NCBI RefSeq assembly: GCF_003568845.1
Contig: NZ_CP030126.1
Span: 2,773,501 to 2,837,500, forward strand
Reading direction: 5' to 3'
Source of the DNA: Indioceanicola profundi
GTDB lineage: Bacteria > Pseudomonadota > Alphaproteobacteria > Azospirillales > Azospirillaceae
DNA: 64,000 nt
A program made the position numbers and the translations under genes. Shown piece by piece: positions 9,172-16,955 of this stretch. Positions within the stretch are counted from its first letter, which is position 1; each line of letters opens with the position of its first letter. Below the pieces are notes generated by a model. That model had not been told where the DNA came from and did not search any database. It saw nothing but the letters and a program-made list of their open reading frames with translations.

Positions 9172-9990
9172 ATGACCGATGCCGCCCGCATGGAGACGCA
9201 GGAGGACGAGCGCTCCATCACCCTGTACAGCCTTGAGGAATTCGAGGGCATGCGCCGCGCCGGCCGCCTGGCCGCGGCCACGCTGGACATGATCACGGAG
9301 CATGTGCGCCCCGGCGTCGCGACGGAGGAGCTGGACCGGCTCTGCCACGAATTCATCGAGGCGAATGGCGGCATATCGGCGACGGTGGGCTACAAGGGCT
9401 ACACCAAGGCCTCCTGCATCTCCATCAACCATGCGGTGTGCCACGGCATTCCGGGGCCGAAGCGGCTTCAGGACGGGGACATCCTGAACATCGACATCAC
9501 CGTGATCGTCGATGGCTGGTACGGCGATACCAGCCGCATGTACATCGCCGGCAATGCCGGGGTGAAGGCGCGCAAGCTGGTGGATGTCACCTACGAGGCC
9601 ATGATGCGCGGCATCGAGGTGGTGAAGCCCGGCGCCACGCTGGGCGACATCGGCCATGCGATCCAGAGCTATGCGGAGAGTCACCGCTTCTCCGTGGTGC
9701 GCGATTTCTGCGGCCATGGCGTCGGCCGTGTGTTCCACGACGCCCCCAGCGTGCTGCATTACGGCCAGCCCGGCCAGGGTGCGGTGCTGAAGGAAGGCAT
9801 GATCTTCACCATTGAGCCGATGATCAATGCCGGCCGGTTCGACGTGAAGGTTCTGTCCGACGGCTGGACCGCCGTGACCCGCGACAAGTCCCTGTCCGCC
9901 CAGTTCGAGCATTCGGTGGGCGTCACCAAGGACGGGGTGGAGATCTTCACCCTTTCCCCCGCCGGCTACACCAAGCCGCCCTACGTCTGA
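9172..9990 (+). CDS. map: Type I methionine aminopeptidase
   Basis: A 272-residue enzyme that removes the initiator methionine from nascent proteins. The start is ATG 9172 ([10 protein letters not shown]). The dimetal ligands are visible: Asp in [21 protein letters not shown], His in [12 protein letters not shown], Glu in TIEPMIN and Glu in [10 protein letters not shown]. The substrate His lies in [12 protein letters not shown]. Length is close to E. coli Map with a slightly longer N-terminus. sfsA-map-radC run in the same direction, but an inverted repeat separates map and radC. Confidence 0.95.
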   Translation: MTDAARMETQEDERSITLYSLEEFEGMRRAGRLAAATLDMITEHVRPGVATEELDRLCHEFIEANGGISATVGYKGYTKASCISINHAVCHGIPGPKRLQDGDILNIDITVIVDGWYGDTSRMYIAGNAGVKARKLVDVTYEAMMRGIEVVKPGATLGDIGHAIQSYAESHRFSVVRDFCGHGVGRVFHDAPSVLHYGQPGQGAVLKEGMIFTIEPMINAGRFDVKVLSDGWTAVTRDKSLSAQFEHSVGVTKDGVEIFTLSPAGYTKPPYV

Positions 9991-10041
9991 GACCAGCCCG
10001 CTTCCGTGGTTCCCGTCTGGTCCGAGCGCAACTTTGCGGAC

Positions 10042-10094
10042 CTGCATCACCCCTGCTACACTTCCTGCAAGAGTGTGCAGCAGGGGTGATGCAG
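10042..10094 (+). repeat. Long inverted repeat immediately before radC
   Basis: A perfect 16-bp inverted repeat: the left arm 10042-10057 (CTGCATCACCCCTGCT) pairs with 10079-10094. The pairing continues inwards by 5 more bp (ACACT 10058-10062 with AGTGT 10072-10076) after a 2-nt bulge. The loop is 9 nt. The right arm ends 2 bp before the radC ATG and contains the only purine-rich stretch (AGGGGTGA) that could act as the Shine-Dalgarno. There is no T-run, so it is not a standard terminator. Confidence 0.85.
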
Positions 10095-10096
10095 CC

Positions 10097-11023
10097 ATGG
10101 CGGCAGGAACGGACAGTTCGAGACACGGTGGCGGTGTGGCCGATGGCGAGGATATGGACGACCTTGCCCTCCGCATTGCCGGACGCCGCGGAGGCCGGCA
10201 AGCCCAGGCGCGGAAACCTCGGGAACTGAAGCTGGACGCGCCCGCCCCCGAACAGGCGGCGGCGCCCGAGAGCCTGTTTCCCGACCCCCATCCCCCTGCC
10301 CTGCCCCCTACGGCCTCCGAGCCGAAGAAGCCTGCCAGGGCGGCGAAGGAGAAGCAGCACTATCACGGCCACCGCGAGCGGCTGCGCAGCCGGTTCCTGG
10401 AGCAGGGGCCGGAGGCGCTGCAGGATTACGAGCTGCTGGAGATGCTGCTCTTCTCCGTCGATGCGCGGAACGATGTGAAGCCGCTGGCGAAGCGGCTGAT
10501 CCAGAAATACGGCTCCCTCTGGGCGGTGGTGAACGCGCCGGTCCCGAAGCTGCGGGAGGATTTCGGCAGCGACGCCGCCATCGCCAAGATCCGCATCGTC
10601 GGGGCCATCGGCCTACGCATGGCGCGCCAGGAAATCCTGAGGAAGCCGGTCCTGTCCTCCTGGCAGAAGCTGCTGGATTACTGCGAGGGGGCCATGGGGC
10701 ATGAGCCGCTGGAGCAGTTCCGGCTGCTGTTCCTGGACAAGAAGAACACGCTGATCGCCGACGAGGTGCAGCAGCGCGGCACCGTGGACCATACGCCGGT
10801 CTATCCGCGCGAGGTAGTGAAGCGCGCCCTGGAGCTGGGCGCCACCGCCATCATCCTGGTGCACAACCACCCCAGCGGCGACCCCACCCCGTCCCGCGCC
10901 GATATCGAGATGACCAAGCAGATTGTCCAAGCCGCCGGCGCGCTGGGCGTCGTGATCCACGACCATCTGATCATCGGAAAGGGCGGCAAGCATGTCAGCT
11001 TCAAGGGGGCGGGGCTGATGTGA
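10097..11023 (+). CDS. radC: RadC/JAB-domain protein
   Basis: A 308-residue RadC-family protein. Residues 1-75 are a low-complexity Pro/Ala extension. The helical UPF0758 N-domain follows ([30 protein letters not shown], given here in part as HRERLRSRF and DYELLEMLL). The C-terminal MPN/JAB metalloprotease-like domain carries [18 protein letters not shown] and the motif [14 protein letters not shown] (about 256-269). The function of RadC is unsettled; a DNA-repair role is historical. ATG 10097 was chosen because the upstream in-frame start would lie inside the inverted repeat. The start may be controlled by that hairpin. Confidence 0.9.
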   Translation: MAAGTDSSRHGGGVADGEDMDDLALRIAGRRGGRQAQARKPRELKLDAPAPEQAAAPESLFPDPHPPALPPTASEPKKPARAAKEKQHYHGHRERLRSRFLEQGPEALQDYELLEMLLFSVDARNDVKPLAKRLIQKYGSLWAVVNAPVPKLREDFGSDAAIAKIRIVGAIGLRMARQEILRKPVLSSWQKLLDYCEGAMGHEPLEQFRLLFLDKKNTLIADEVQQRGTVDHTPVYPREVVKRALELGATAIILVHNHPSGDPTPSRADIEMTKQIVQAAGALGVVIHDHLIIGKGGKHVSFKGAGLM

Positions 11024-11090
11024 TGCCGCCTGGGATCGGGAGCGTGCGAGCACTGAGCTGTGTTACGGTAGCGGGAGCAAGGAGGCCGGA

Positions 11091-11267
11091 ATGGCAGGCA
11101 GACCCCGGGCAGTGCGTGCCGCCAGCAAGCGGCAGGAGGAGGAGATCGAGGCCATTCGCCGCGAAGCGGAGGAGAGCATCCGCGCCCTGGAGGAGGGGCG
11201 CGTCGTCGATGGCCGATCCGTCGTCGAAGAGATGCGGGCCAAGCTCCGCGAGGCGTTCGGGCGCTGA
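11091..11267 (+). CDS. Small antitoxin of a ParDE/RelBE-like pair
   Basis: A 58-residue charged helical protein (MAGRPRAVRAASKRQEEEIE...) with a strong GGAGG 5-9 bp before the ATG. The C-terminal part, GRSVVEEMRAKLREAF, is the short linear segment typical of type II antitoxins that wraps the toxin. It lies 24 bp before a RelE/ParE-superfamily gene, the usual antitoxin-toxin order. The basic N-terminus may bind DNA and autoregulate, but no ribbon-helix-helix is clear. The assignment rests mainly on size, context and charge pattern. Confidence 0.7.
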   Translation: MAGRPRAVRAASKRQEEEIEAIRREAEESIRALEEGRVVDGRSVVEEMRAKLREAFGR

Positions 11268-11291
11268 TCACGCGACAGGAAGGCCGCTCCG

Positions 11292-11630
11292 ATGGCCTTC
11301 CTGACCCAACCTGCGCGGGACCGCATCCTTGAGCTGTTCGATCATTATGTCTCGAAACAGCGTCCCGAAGCCGCTGCTCGCCTGATCGATTCCGTGAATG
11401 AGGCGCTTCGGGTCCTGGACCACGATCTGGTCGGCGGGCGGACCTATCCCGGCGGCTATCCGGATCTGTCCGGTCTCGGATTCCTATGGTTCAAGGTGCA
11501 CAGATACTGGTTCGGCTGCCGGCGGAGCGCCGACCATGGCGGCCATGTGCTGATGCAAATCCTCTACGACCAGGCCGACATGCCGCGCCGGCTGCTGCCC
11601 GACGGCCCCGTCGTGCCCTGGGGCGGGTGA
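11292..11630 (+). CDS. RelE/ParE-superfamily toxin
   Basis: A 112-residue protein with the ParE/RelE layout. Two N-terminal helices (QPARDRILELFDHYVSKQRPEAAARLIDSVNEAL, shown here only by position 6-39) are followed by beta strands: GRTYPGGYPDLSGLGFLWF, VHRYWFGCRR and GHVLMQILYDQADMPRRL. The closing I-L-Y-D-x-x-D-M-P-R-R-L matches plasmid-stabilisation ParE toxins, which poison gyrase, but target choice cannot be read from this sequence. It is preceded by the 58-residue antitoxin. Confidence 0.8.
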   Translation: MAFLTQPARDRILELFDHYVSKQRPEAAARLIDSVNEALRVLDHDLVGGRTYPGGYPDLSGLGFLWFKVHRYWFGCRRSADHGGHVLMQILYDQADMPRRLLPDGPVVPWGG

Positions 11631-11726
11631 GCCCCGCCCTGCGCCCCGCGCACTTTTCAAATCCGCGTGATGCCCCTATGGTCCGGCCGGTTTCCGCCAA
11701 AGCCCGACATTCCTAGAGGCCAGCCC

Positions 11727-13019
11727 ATGATCCCCCGCTATTCCCGCCAGGAGATGACCCGCATCTGGGAGCCGGAGAACCGCTTCCGCATCTGGTTCGA
11801 GATCGAGGCGCATGCCATGGACGCCATGGCGGAGCTGGGCGTGGTGCCGAAGGAGGCCGCGGCCGCGGTCTGGAAGCGCGGCAAGTGGGAGATCGACCGC
11901 ATCGACGAGATCGAGCGGGAGACCAAGCACGACGTCATCGCCTTCCTGACCAATCTGGCGGAGCATGTGGGGCCGGAGGCGCGGTTCGTGCACCAGGGCA
12001 TGACCAGCTCCGACGTGCTGGACACCTGCCTGGCGGTGCAGTTGAAGCAGGCCGCGGATCTGCTGCTGGCCGATCTGGACAAGCTGCTGGCCGCGCTGAA
12101 GACCCGCGCCGTCGAGCACAAATACACCCCCACCATCGGCCGCAGCCACGGCATCCATGCCGAGCCGACCACCTTCGGCGTCAAGCTGGCCGGCCATTAC
12201 GCCGCCTTCGCCCGCAACCGGGCGCGGCTGCTGGCGGCGCGGGACGAGATCGCCACCTGCGCCATCAGCGGGGCCGTCGGCACCTTCGCCAACATCGACC
12301 CCAGGGTGGAAATCCATGTGGCGGAGAAGCTGGGCCTGTCGGTGGAGCCGGTCAGCACCCAGGTGATCCCCCGCGACCGCCACGCCATGTTCTTCGCCAC
12401 GCTGGGCGTCATCGCCGCCTCGGTCGAGAACCTGGCCACCGAGATCCGGCATCTGCAGCGTTCGGAGGTCCGCGAGGCGGAGGAGTATTTCTCCCCCGGC
12501 CAGAAGGGCAGCAGCGCCATGCCGCACAAGCGCAACCCGGTGCTGACGGAGAACCTGACCGGCCTGTCCCGCATGGTGCGCGGCTACGTCACCCCGGCGC
12601 TGGAGAACGTCACCCTCTGGCATGAGCGGGACATCAGCCATTCCAGCGTGGAGCGGATGATCGGCCCCGACGCCACCGTGACCCTGGATTTCGCGCTCGC
12701 CCGCCTGACCGGCGTGGTCGAGAAGCTGGTGGTCTATCCGGAGAACATGCAGAAGAACCTGGACATGCTGGGTGGCCTGCACAATTCCCAGCGGGTGCTG
12801 CTGGCCCTGACCCAGGCCGGGATGAGCCGGGAGGACGCCTACCGCGCCGTCCAGCGCAACGCCATGCCGGTCTGGCTGGAGGGCAAGGATTTCCGCAGCC
12901 TGCTGAAGGCGGACGAGCAGGTGATGCAGCACCTCTCCGCGGAGCAGATCGACCGCGCCTTCAACCTGGACTACCACACCAAGCATGTGGACACGATCTT
13001 CACCCGCGTCTTCGGGTGA
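11727..13019 (+). CDS. purB: Adenylosuccinate lyase
   Basis: A 430-residue enzyme of purine biosynthesis that cleaves SAICAR and adenylosuccinate to release fumarate. The fumarase/lyase superfamily signature GSSAMPHKRNP is at about residues 262-272. Other conserved sites are TSSDVLDT (about 93), the histidine segment GRSHGIHAEPTTFG and RDISHSSVERM. It starts at ATG 11727 (MIPRYSRQEM). The gene stands alone, 96 bp after the toxin gene and convergent with the response regulator. Confidence 0.97.
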   Translation: MIPRYSRQEMTRIWEPENRFRIWFEIEAHAMDAMAELGVVPKEAAAAVWKRGKWEIDRIDEIERETKHDVIAFLTNLAEHVGPEARFVHQGMTSSDVLDTCLAVQLKQAADLLLADLDKLLAALKTRAVEHKYTPTIGRSHGIHAEPTTFGVKLAGHYAAFARNRARLLAARDEIATCAISGAVGTFANIDPRVEIHVAEKLGLSVEPVSTQVIPRDRHAMFFATLGVIAASVENLATEIRHLQRSEVREAEEYFSPGQKGSSAMPHKRNPVLTENLTGLSRMVRGYVTPALENVTLWHERDISHSSVERMIGPDATVTLDFALARLTGVVEKLVVYPENMQKNLDMLGGLHNSQRVLLALTQAGMSREDAYRAVQRNAMPVWLEGKDFRSLLKADEQVMQHLSAEQIDRAFNLDYHTKHVDTIFTRVFG

Positions 13020-13062
13020 AGCGCCGCCCCCGAGCCCTCGCCTTACCGGGGCGGGGGCTTGA

Positions 13063-14598
13063 TTATCCGCCCACCGATGCCCGCCAAGCCATGTGCCCGT
13101 CCACGACGGACAGGAAGGCATCCACCACCGCCGGATCGAAAACGGTCCCGGCCTCCTCCCGGATACGGGCGATGGCACTGGCGGGGGACTCCGCCTGCGA
13201 CAGGAGGTCGAACCTCTCCGCCACTGCCACGATCCGGGCGGCCAGGGGAATATCCTCCCCCGACAGGCCTTTACGTCCGCCGTTGCCGTCCCAACGTTCG
13301 CCGCGGTAATCAGCGATCTGCGCGCCCAGATCGAACCAGCCGGCATCTCCGGCCGGGTACAGGGTTTCCTCCGGCAGGGGGGCGGAGATCAGGCATTCGC
13401 CCGCCACCTCGCGCCCGGCATCCACCACGCAGGCCATGGACAACAGGTCCAGCAGCACCCCGTCCAGCGCCTCGGCCTGGACGCCGGAGCCGGCCAGCTT
13501 CCGGGCGATGGCATCGGCCAGACGGGCCACATGCAGGGCGCGGCGGCCGGCATCCCGCGTCCGGCATTCCGTCATTTGTGCGATCAGCGCCGTGGCGGCC
13601 CCGTTGGCGGCGCGGAGCTGGTTGAACCGGCAAAGATTCTCGAATCCCAACGAAACCTTGGCGGCGAACAGCTCGATCATCTGCCGGTCGTGGGGGCAGA
13701 TCGGACGCTGGCTGTCGAAGCTGGCGACCACCTCCCGCCCGCCGGGGGTGGAGATGTAAAGGGTCGTCAGCCGCTCGCCGAAGATGGGCTGGCGGGTCCG
13801 GAAGGTCTGCTGGATCTGCGCCGCCGTTTCCTGCGGGATGCGTGCATCCAGGGGCTGGTTCACAACGTCGCGGAATCGGCCGGAGGCTGCCAGCACCACG
13901 ATCCGGTCCGGGTCGCGCCTGCCATCCGCCTGCGGCGCGCCGCGCTGGACGCAGAGGATGCCATCCTCCCCAACCCCGATCATGGCCTGGAGCTGGATCA
14001 GCACGCCGGAATGCAACTGCTCCAGCGAGCGCACCATGAACAGGCTGGATGAGGCGTCGATGACCATGCTCAGCCCGCGCCGGCTGGCCTCGATCGTCAT
14101 GATGTGGTCGTAGGTGCGCAGGGCCGCGATCATGGCGGTGAAGAGCCGCTGCGACGTCAGCTCCGTCTTCGCCTTGTAATCGTTGATGTCGTAGTCCAGC
14201 ACGACGCGCTGCTCCGGCGCCTGACCCGGCTGTCCGGTGCGCAGGATGATCCGGACTTCCCGGTTGCCCAGCTCCTCCCGGATGGTGCGGACGCAGCGCA
14301 GCCCGGCGTCGTCCGTCTCCATCACCACATCCAGAAGGATCACGGCGATATCCCGCCGCTGCCGCAGGATCGCCAGCGCCTCCGCCCCGGAATAGGCGTT
14401 CAGGATTTCCAGCCGCCGTCCCTTGAACTCCAGATTCCGCAGGGCGAGCTGGGTGATGGCGTGCACCCCCGGCTCGTCATCCACCACCAGCAGGCACCAG
14501 GGCGGCAGAGCCACCGCCGGGTCCAGGTCATCGACCTCAACCACGTCGTCGTCGATCAGGAAGTCCTCATCGTCGGGCGCGGCGACCTCACCAGTCAT
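13063..14598 (-). CDS. Response regulator with DUF3369-like middle and degenerate HD-GYP domain
   Basis: A 511-residue protein (529 if the ATG at 14652 is used). An acidic N-terminus precedes a receiver domain (CLLVVDDEPGVHAIT; phospho-acceptor Asp in VILLDVVMETD; ILRTGQPGQAPEQR). The middle region (about 170-330) matches the DUF3369 arrangement. The C-terminus resembles HD-GYP cyclic-di-GMP phosphodiesterases but has lost key residues: HHExWDGxGYP reads YRGERWDGNGGRKGL, and the HD pair is not visible. It is probably a non-catalytic regulator. ATG 14598 has AGGT about 8-11 bp upstream, which is why I prefer it. No histidine kinase is adjacent. Confidence 0.8.
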   Translation of the reverse strand: MTGEVAAPDDEDFLIDDDVVEVDDLDPAVALPPWCLLVVDDEPGVHAITQLALRNLEFKGRRLEILNAYSGAEALAILRQRRDIAVILLDVVMETDDAGLRCVRTIREELGNREVRIILRTGQPGQAPEQRVVLDYDINDYKAKTELTSQRLFTAMIAALRTYDHIMTIEASRRGLSMVIDASSSLFMVRSLEQLHSGVLIQLQAMIGVGEDGILCVQRGAPQADGRRDPDRIVVLAASGRFRDVVNQPLDARIPQETAAQIQQTFRTRQPIFGERLTTLYISTPGGREVVASFDSQRPICPHDRQMIELFAAKVSLGFENLCRFNQLRAANGAATALIAQMTECRTRDAGRRALHVARLADAIARKLAGSGVQAEALDGVLLDLLSMACVVDAGREVAGECLISAPLPEETLYPAGDAGWFDLGAQIADYRGERWDGNGGRKGLSGEDIPLAARIVAVAERFDLLSQAESPASAIARIREEAGTVFDPAVVDAFLSVVDGHMAWRASVGG

Positions 14599-14724
14599 CA
14601 GCGGACCTATAATGTACCGGGCCGGATCCGCCCCGCTGGGCAGGGCGGACATATGCTAATACATTAATATCGACTTCTCAGCAAATTTGCAGCGGAAAGC
14701 TGACGACCGTCACGGGCAGGCTAA

Positions 14725-14744
14725 GAACCTATTTCAGTAGGCAG
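14725..14744. repeat. Left terminal inverted repeat of the IS
   Basis: GAACCTATTTCAGTAGGCAG, matching the complement of 15610-15629 except at 3 positions. The transposase stop codon (14729-14731) lies inside this repeat. Confidence 0.88.
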
Positions 14745-15557
14745 ACGAACTCCCAGACGGTGATGGCGCAGACGAAGTGGAGCATGGCTTCATAGGTGTC
14801 GGCGCGCTTTTCCCATCGGACGAGGATGCGGCGGTATCGGTTCAGCCAGGAATGTGCCCGCTCGATCATCCAGCGGCGGGGTTGGTGCGGGTGGGCGGGC
14901 GTTGCCGTGCGATCCTCACCCCTGCGGCGGATGTGGGTCGTGAGCCTGTAATCATACCCAAGCTGCCGCGGCCCGTCATAGTCGTAGCCCTTATCGAGGC
15001 AGAGATGCTGAGGATGCGCTGGGGTGGGCTCAGGCCGCGGCACGACAACAGCCTCAAGCGTCTGCTCCAGCAGCTTGAAGTCGATCACGTTGGCGCCAGC
15101 GACCGCGAGGCCGAGGGGGAGGCCGCGTCCATCGGTCAGCAGGGACCGCTTGGTGCCCAGCTTGGAGCGGTCGGTCGGGTTGGGGCCGACTTTTTTCCCC
15201 GCCCAACGGTGCCTTGGTCATTGCTCCGTCTGCCGACATCCAACTCCAATCAATCCCGACCAGGCCGTCATAGGCCAGCAGCCCCTCACGCCAGAAGGCC
15301 TCGAACACACCGGCCTCGGTCCATTCGCGAAAACGGCGGTAGGCGGAAGATGGCGAACAGATGCCGGTGGCTTTGAGCGCCTGCCACTGACTACCCGTGC
15401 GCAGGACAAAGAAGATCGCGTCCATCGCGGCGCGATCTGGAACCCGCGGATTATGGCAGCCCAGCGGATGCGCTGGACGCTCCGGCAGCAGCGGCTCCAT
15501 GCGCCACCAGAGCTCATCCGGCAACCGCCAGCCATCGTCCTGGACCAATCTCCCCAT
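14729..15557 (-). CDS. IS5-family transposase, split over two frames at an A6 run
   Basis: The first frame starts at ATG 15557 (MGRLVQDDGWRLP) and carries the DUF4096-like N-domain and the first catalytic Asp (GIDWSWMSADGAM). At A6 (minus strand, 15191-15196) the reading must move +1 (or -2) to continue as GPNPTDRSKLGTKRSLL, then the second Asp (LCLDKGYDYDG) and the Glu (RRWMIERAHSWLNRYRR). Without the shift the first frame ends at 15054. IS427-type elements are known to use two frames joined by frameshifting, so this may be programmed; one extra A causing inactivation is the alternative. All three DDE residues are present. Confidence 0.85.
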
Positions 15558-15609
15558 CGTGACCTCCACCCGTTGAAGAGCAAAAGTCCAACAGCCCAGA
15601 TACGGCAAG

Positions 15610-15629
15610 CTCCCTACTGGAATAGGCTC
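15610..15629. repeat. Right terminal inverted repeat of the IS
   Basis: Read on the minus strand it is GAGCCTATTCCAGTAGGGAG, the partner of the left repeat, followed outside by the TAA duplication. Confidence 0.88.
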
Positions 15630-15796
15630 TAAAATGGCCCGAACGCGTTGTAGAGCAGGCCCAGCACCACGAAAATTCCCAGCCATATGGCGACGTTGCG
15701 CAGCAGTCCCTGCCGCGGCAGACGGCGCATTGCCGGATAGAAGAACGCCAGCAGCATCAGGCTGGCGACCAGACTCATCCATTGTCCTTCGGTCAT
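15629..15796 (-). CDS. Small two-helix membrane protein
   Basis: A 55-residue protein starting MTEGQWMSLVASLMLLAFFY, with two hydrophobic segments (about 8-20 and 33-52) separated by a basic loop, RRLPRQGLLR. Function unknown; the layout recalls the N-terminal anchor of TIGR02281-type retropepsin-like proteins, but no protease domain follows. The stop codon TAG is formed with one base of the neighbouring IS. The reconstructed pre-insertion sequence would also read TAG, so the protein is probably unaltered. It is followed on the opposite strand by tRNA-Leu. Confidence 0.6.
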   Translation of the reverse strand: MTEGQWMSLVASLMLLAFFYPAMRRLPRQGLLRNVAIWLGIFVVLGLLYNAFGPF

Positions 15797-15906
15797 GCCG
15801 TTCCCTTTTTCCTTCGCCTCTCCGGCGGAGGTGGCCCCGGAAGGGGCCGGGATCAATCCCGCGCGCTTGCCGCAGCCCTCGCGCTCCGCTAGGGTCCGCC
15901 GCAGGG

Positions 15907-15993
15907 GCCCGCTTGGCGGAATCGGTAGACGCCAGGGACTTAAAATCCCTTGTCCGCAAGGACGTGCCGGTTCGAGTCCGGCAGCGGGCACCA
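15907..15993 (+). tRNA. tRNA-Leu(TAA)
   Basis: An 87-nt class II tRNA with encoded CCA. The acceptor stem pairs GCCCGCT with AGCGGGC. The anticodon stem AGGGA/TCCCT encloses CTTAAAA, giving TAA (leucine). It has a long variable arm (GTCCGCAAGGAC) and a T-loop GGTTCGAGTCC. Confidence 0.97.
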
Positions 15994-16063
15994 TCCCCTT
16001 CAGACTGCATGACCGTCATGGCTTCCGGTGCGGCCCCGTGAAAATGGGGAGGAACCGGAGCTC

Positions 16064-16201
16064 TCAGCCGACCGGCGGGGGCGGAAGCTCAAGAACTCCG
16101 CCAGAGAAAACACTCTGACCGGCGTTGCCGGCAAAAAGCATGTAGCCCACGATCAAGAGCATCGTGACCACAATCAGTCTGTTCAGGTTTTTCGCTACCA
16201 T
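16064..16201 (-). CDS. 45-residue single-pass membrane peptide
   Basis: A short frame, MVAKNLNRLIVVTMLLIVGY..., preceded by a strong GAGGAGGG 8-15 bp upstream of ATG 16201. One hydrophobic helix (residues 8-25) is followed by a Gly/Ser linker and a proline-rich tail, ELPPPPVG. There are no cysteines. Function and family unknown. The ribosome-binding site and charge pattern argue that it is a real gene despite its size. It is convergent with the tRNA-Leu. Confidence 0.55.
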   Translation of the reverse strand: MVAKNLNRLIVVTMLLIVGYMLFAGNAGQSVFSGGVLELPPPPVG

Positions 16202-16478
16202 AAGAACCCTCCTCGGCTCTTGGCGCAGCTTTGATGGCCCAGATTTATCTCAAGTATTTGCCGGATGGAAGCTCCCTCCGGATGATGCGTCTCTTTCGCC
16301 AACCGGCCCCACAAAAGCGTATTCAGATGCCGACCCGGATAGCGGGGATAGCCCGGCCGATTCCGGCCCATCCGAAAGAGCGCAGCATTTCAGCCGTGCG
16401 CCGCCGCCGGTCTATCCGGTGGGAGCGGTTGGAGGCCGCATCTGTTGACCTGCATCTCACGCTACAGGGTTGCCAAAC

Positions 16479-16661
16479 ATGAAGAACCCTTTTCTCAGCC
16501 TGTGGCTCAGTCAGGCCAATGCCTGTGCCGGCGTGGTGCGCGGCTTCTGGGCCGGCGAAATGAAGCGCCAGCAGACCGCCATGATCAGCGCCATGAGCGG
16601 AAAGGCCGGAGCCAAGCCCCGCGCCAAGGGCAAGAAGCGCCCGAGCCGGAAGTCCGGCTGA
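16479..16661 (+). CDS. 60-residue basic protein of unknown function
   Basis: Begins MKNPFLSLWLSQANACAGVV; the first half is amphipathic (RGFWAGEMKRQQTAMISAM) and the C-terminus strongly basic (KPRAKGKKRPSRKSG). The N-terminal NPFLSxWLSxAN...ARG/VRGFW pattern reminds me of short conserved proteobacterial proteins of unknown role. AGGG lies about 9 bp before the ATG; an in-frame TTG is 9 bp further upstream. The 277 bp before it (16202-16478) hold no convincing gene. Confidence 0.55.
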   Translation: MKNPFLSLWLSQANACAGVVRGFWAGEMKRQQTAMISAMSGKAGAKPRAKGKKRPSRKSG

Positions 16662-16713
16662 CCTCCCGCATCTGAAACATGTCTTCGCCCAATTCCGGAC
16701 GGCTGCCCGATTC

Positions 16714-16733
16714 CGGACAGTGTCCGCTGTCCG
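16714..16733 (+). promoter_or_regulatory. Inverted repeat, candidate enhancer-binding-protein site
   Basis: CGGACAG-TGTCCG-CTGTCCG: 7-bp arms with a 6-bp spacer that itself repeats the half-site. ATTCCGGAC occurs twice nearby, at about 16692-16700 and 16710-16718. It lies about 140 bp upstream of the sigma-54 promoter, a normal distance for an activator of the NtrC class. Confidence 0.5.
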
Positions 16734-16870
16734 AAAATGAACAGTGCGTTGGGATGCAAGTGGCGGGATCGTACAAGAGCGTGGGCAAATCAGCGAAATT
16801 GTCGCGGCCGATTATCCGGCATTCGCTCCGCGCGTCTGAAAACCCTGGAAAATACCGGACTTCGGGAAGT

Positions 16871-16886
16871 TGGCACGGCGGTTGCT
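16871..16886 (+). promoter_or_regulatory. Sigma-54 (RpoN) promoter
   Basis: TGGCACG-N4-TTGCT: the -24 GG and -12 GC dinucleotides are separated by exactly 10 bp, matching the RpoN consensus TGGCACG-N4-TTGCW at every position. The start of transcription would be near 16897, about 60 bp before the 47-residue gene. Confidence 0.75.
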
Positions 16887-16955
16887 GATAAGGGGATATC
16901 CCAGGGCGACGGACCAGACGGTCCAGCCCGCAACCAGCAACCGATGGAGTTTCCG

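Larger units (their letters stand above)
14725..15629 (-). mobile_element. IS5-family insertion sequence (IS427-like), 905 bp
   Basis: A complete element bounded by 20-bp imperfect terminal inverted repeats (17/20 match) and flanked by a 3-bp duplication TAA (14722-14724 and 15630-15632), fitting the TNA target of this group. It carries one transposase in two frames. The right end falls inside the stop codon of the adjacent 55-residue gene. Confidence 0.9.

Noticed and set aside
13025-13059. Terminator between purB and the response regulator
   Set aside because: GCCCCCG/CGGGGGC arms exist, but the loop is over 20 nt and there is no T-run.
5221-16000. Integrative element anchored at tRNA-Gln or tRNA-Leu
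   Set aside because: No integrase next to either tRNA, and no repeat of the tRNA 3' ends was found nearby; xerC is the housekeeping gene.
16231-16482. An 83-codon plus-strand frame between two small genes
   Set aside because: No ribosome-binding site, biased Arg/Ser/Pro composition and overlap with the start of the better-supported 60-residue gene.
16670-16740. Riboswitch before the 47-residue gene
   Set aside because: The repeated CGGACAG elements lie upstream of the predicted sigma-54 start site, so they are more likely DNA-binding sites than RNA structure.
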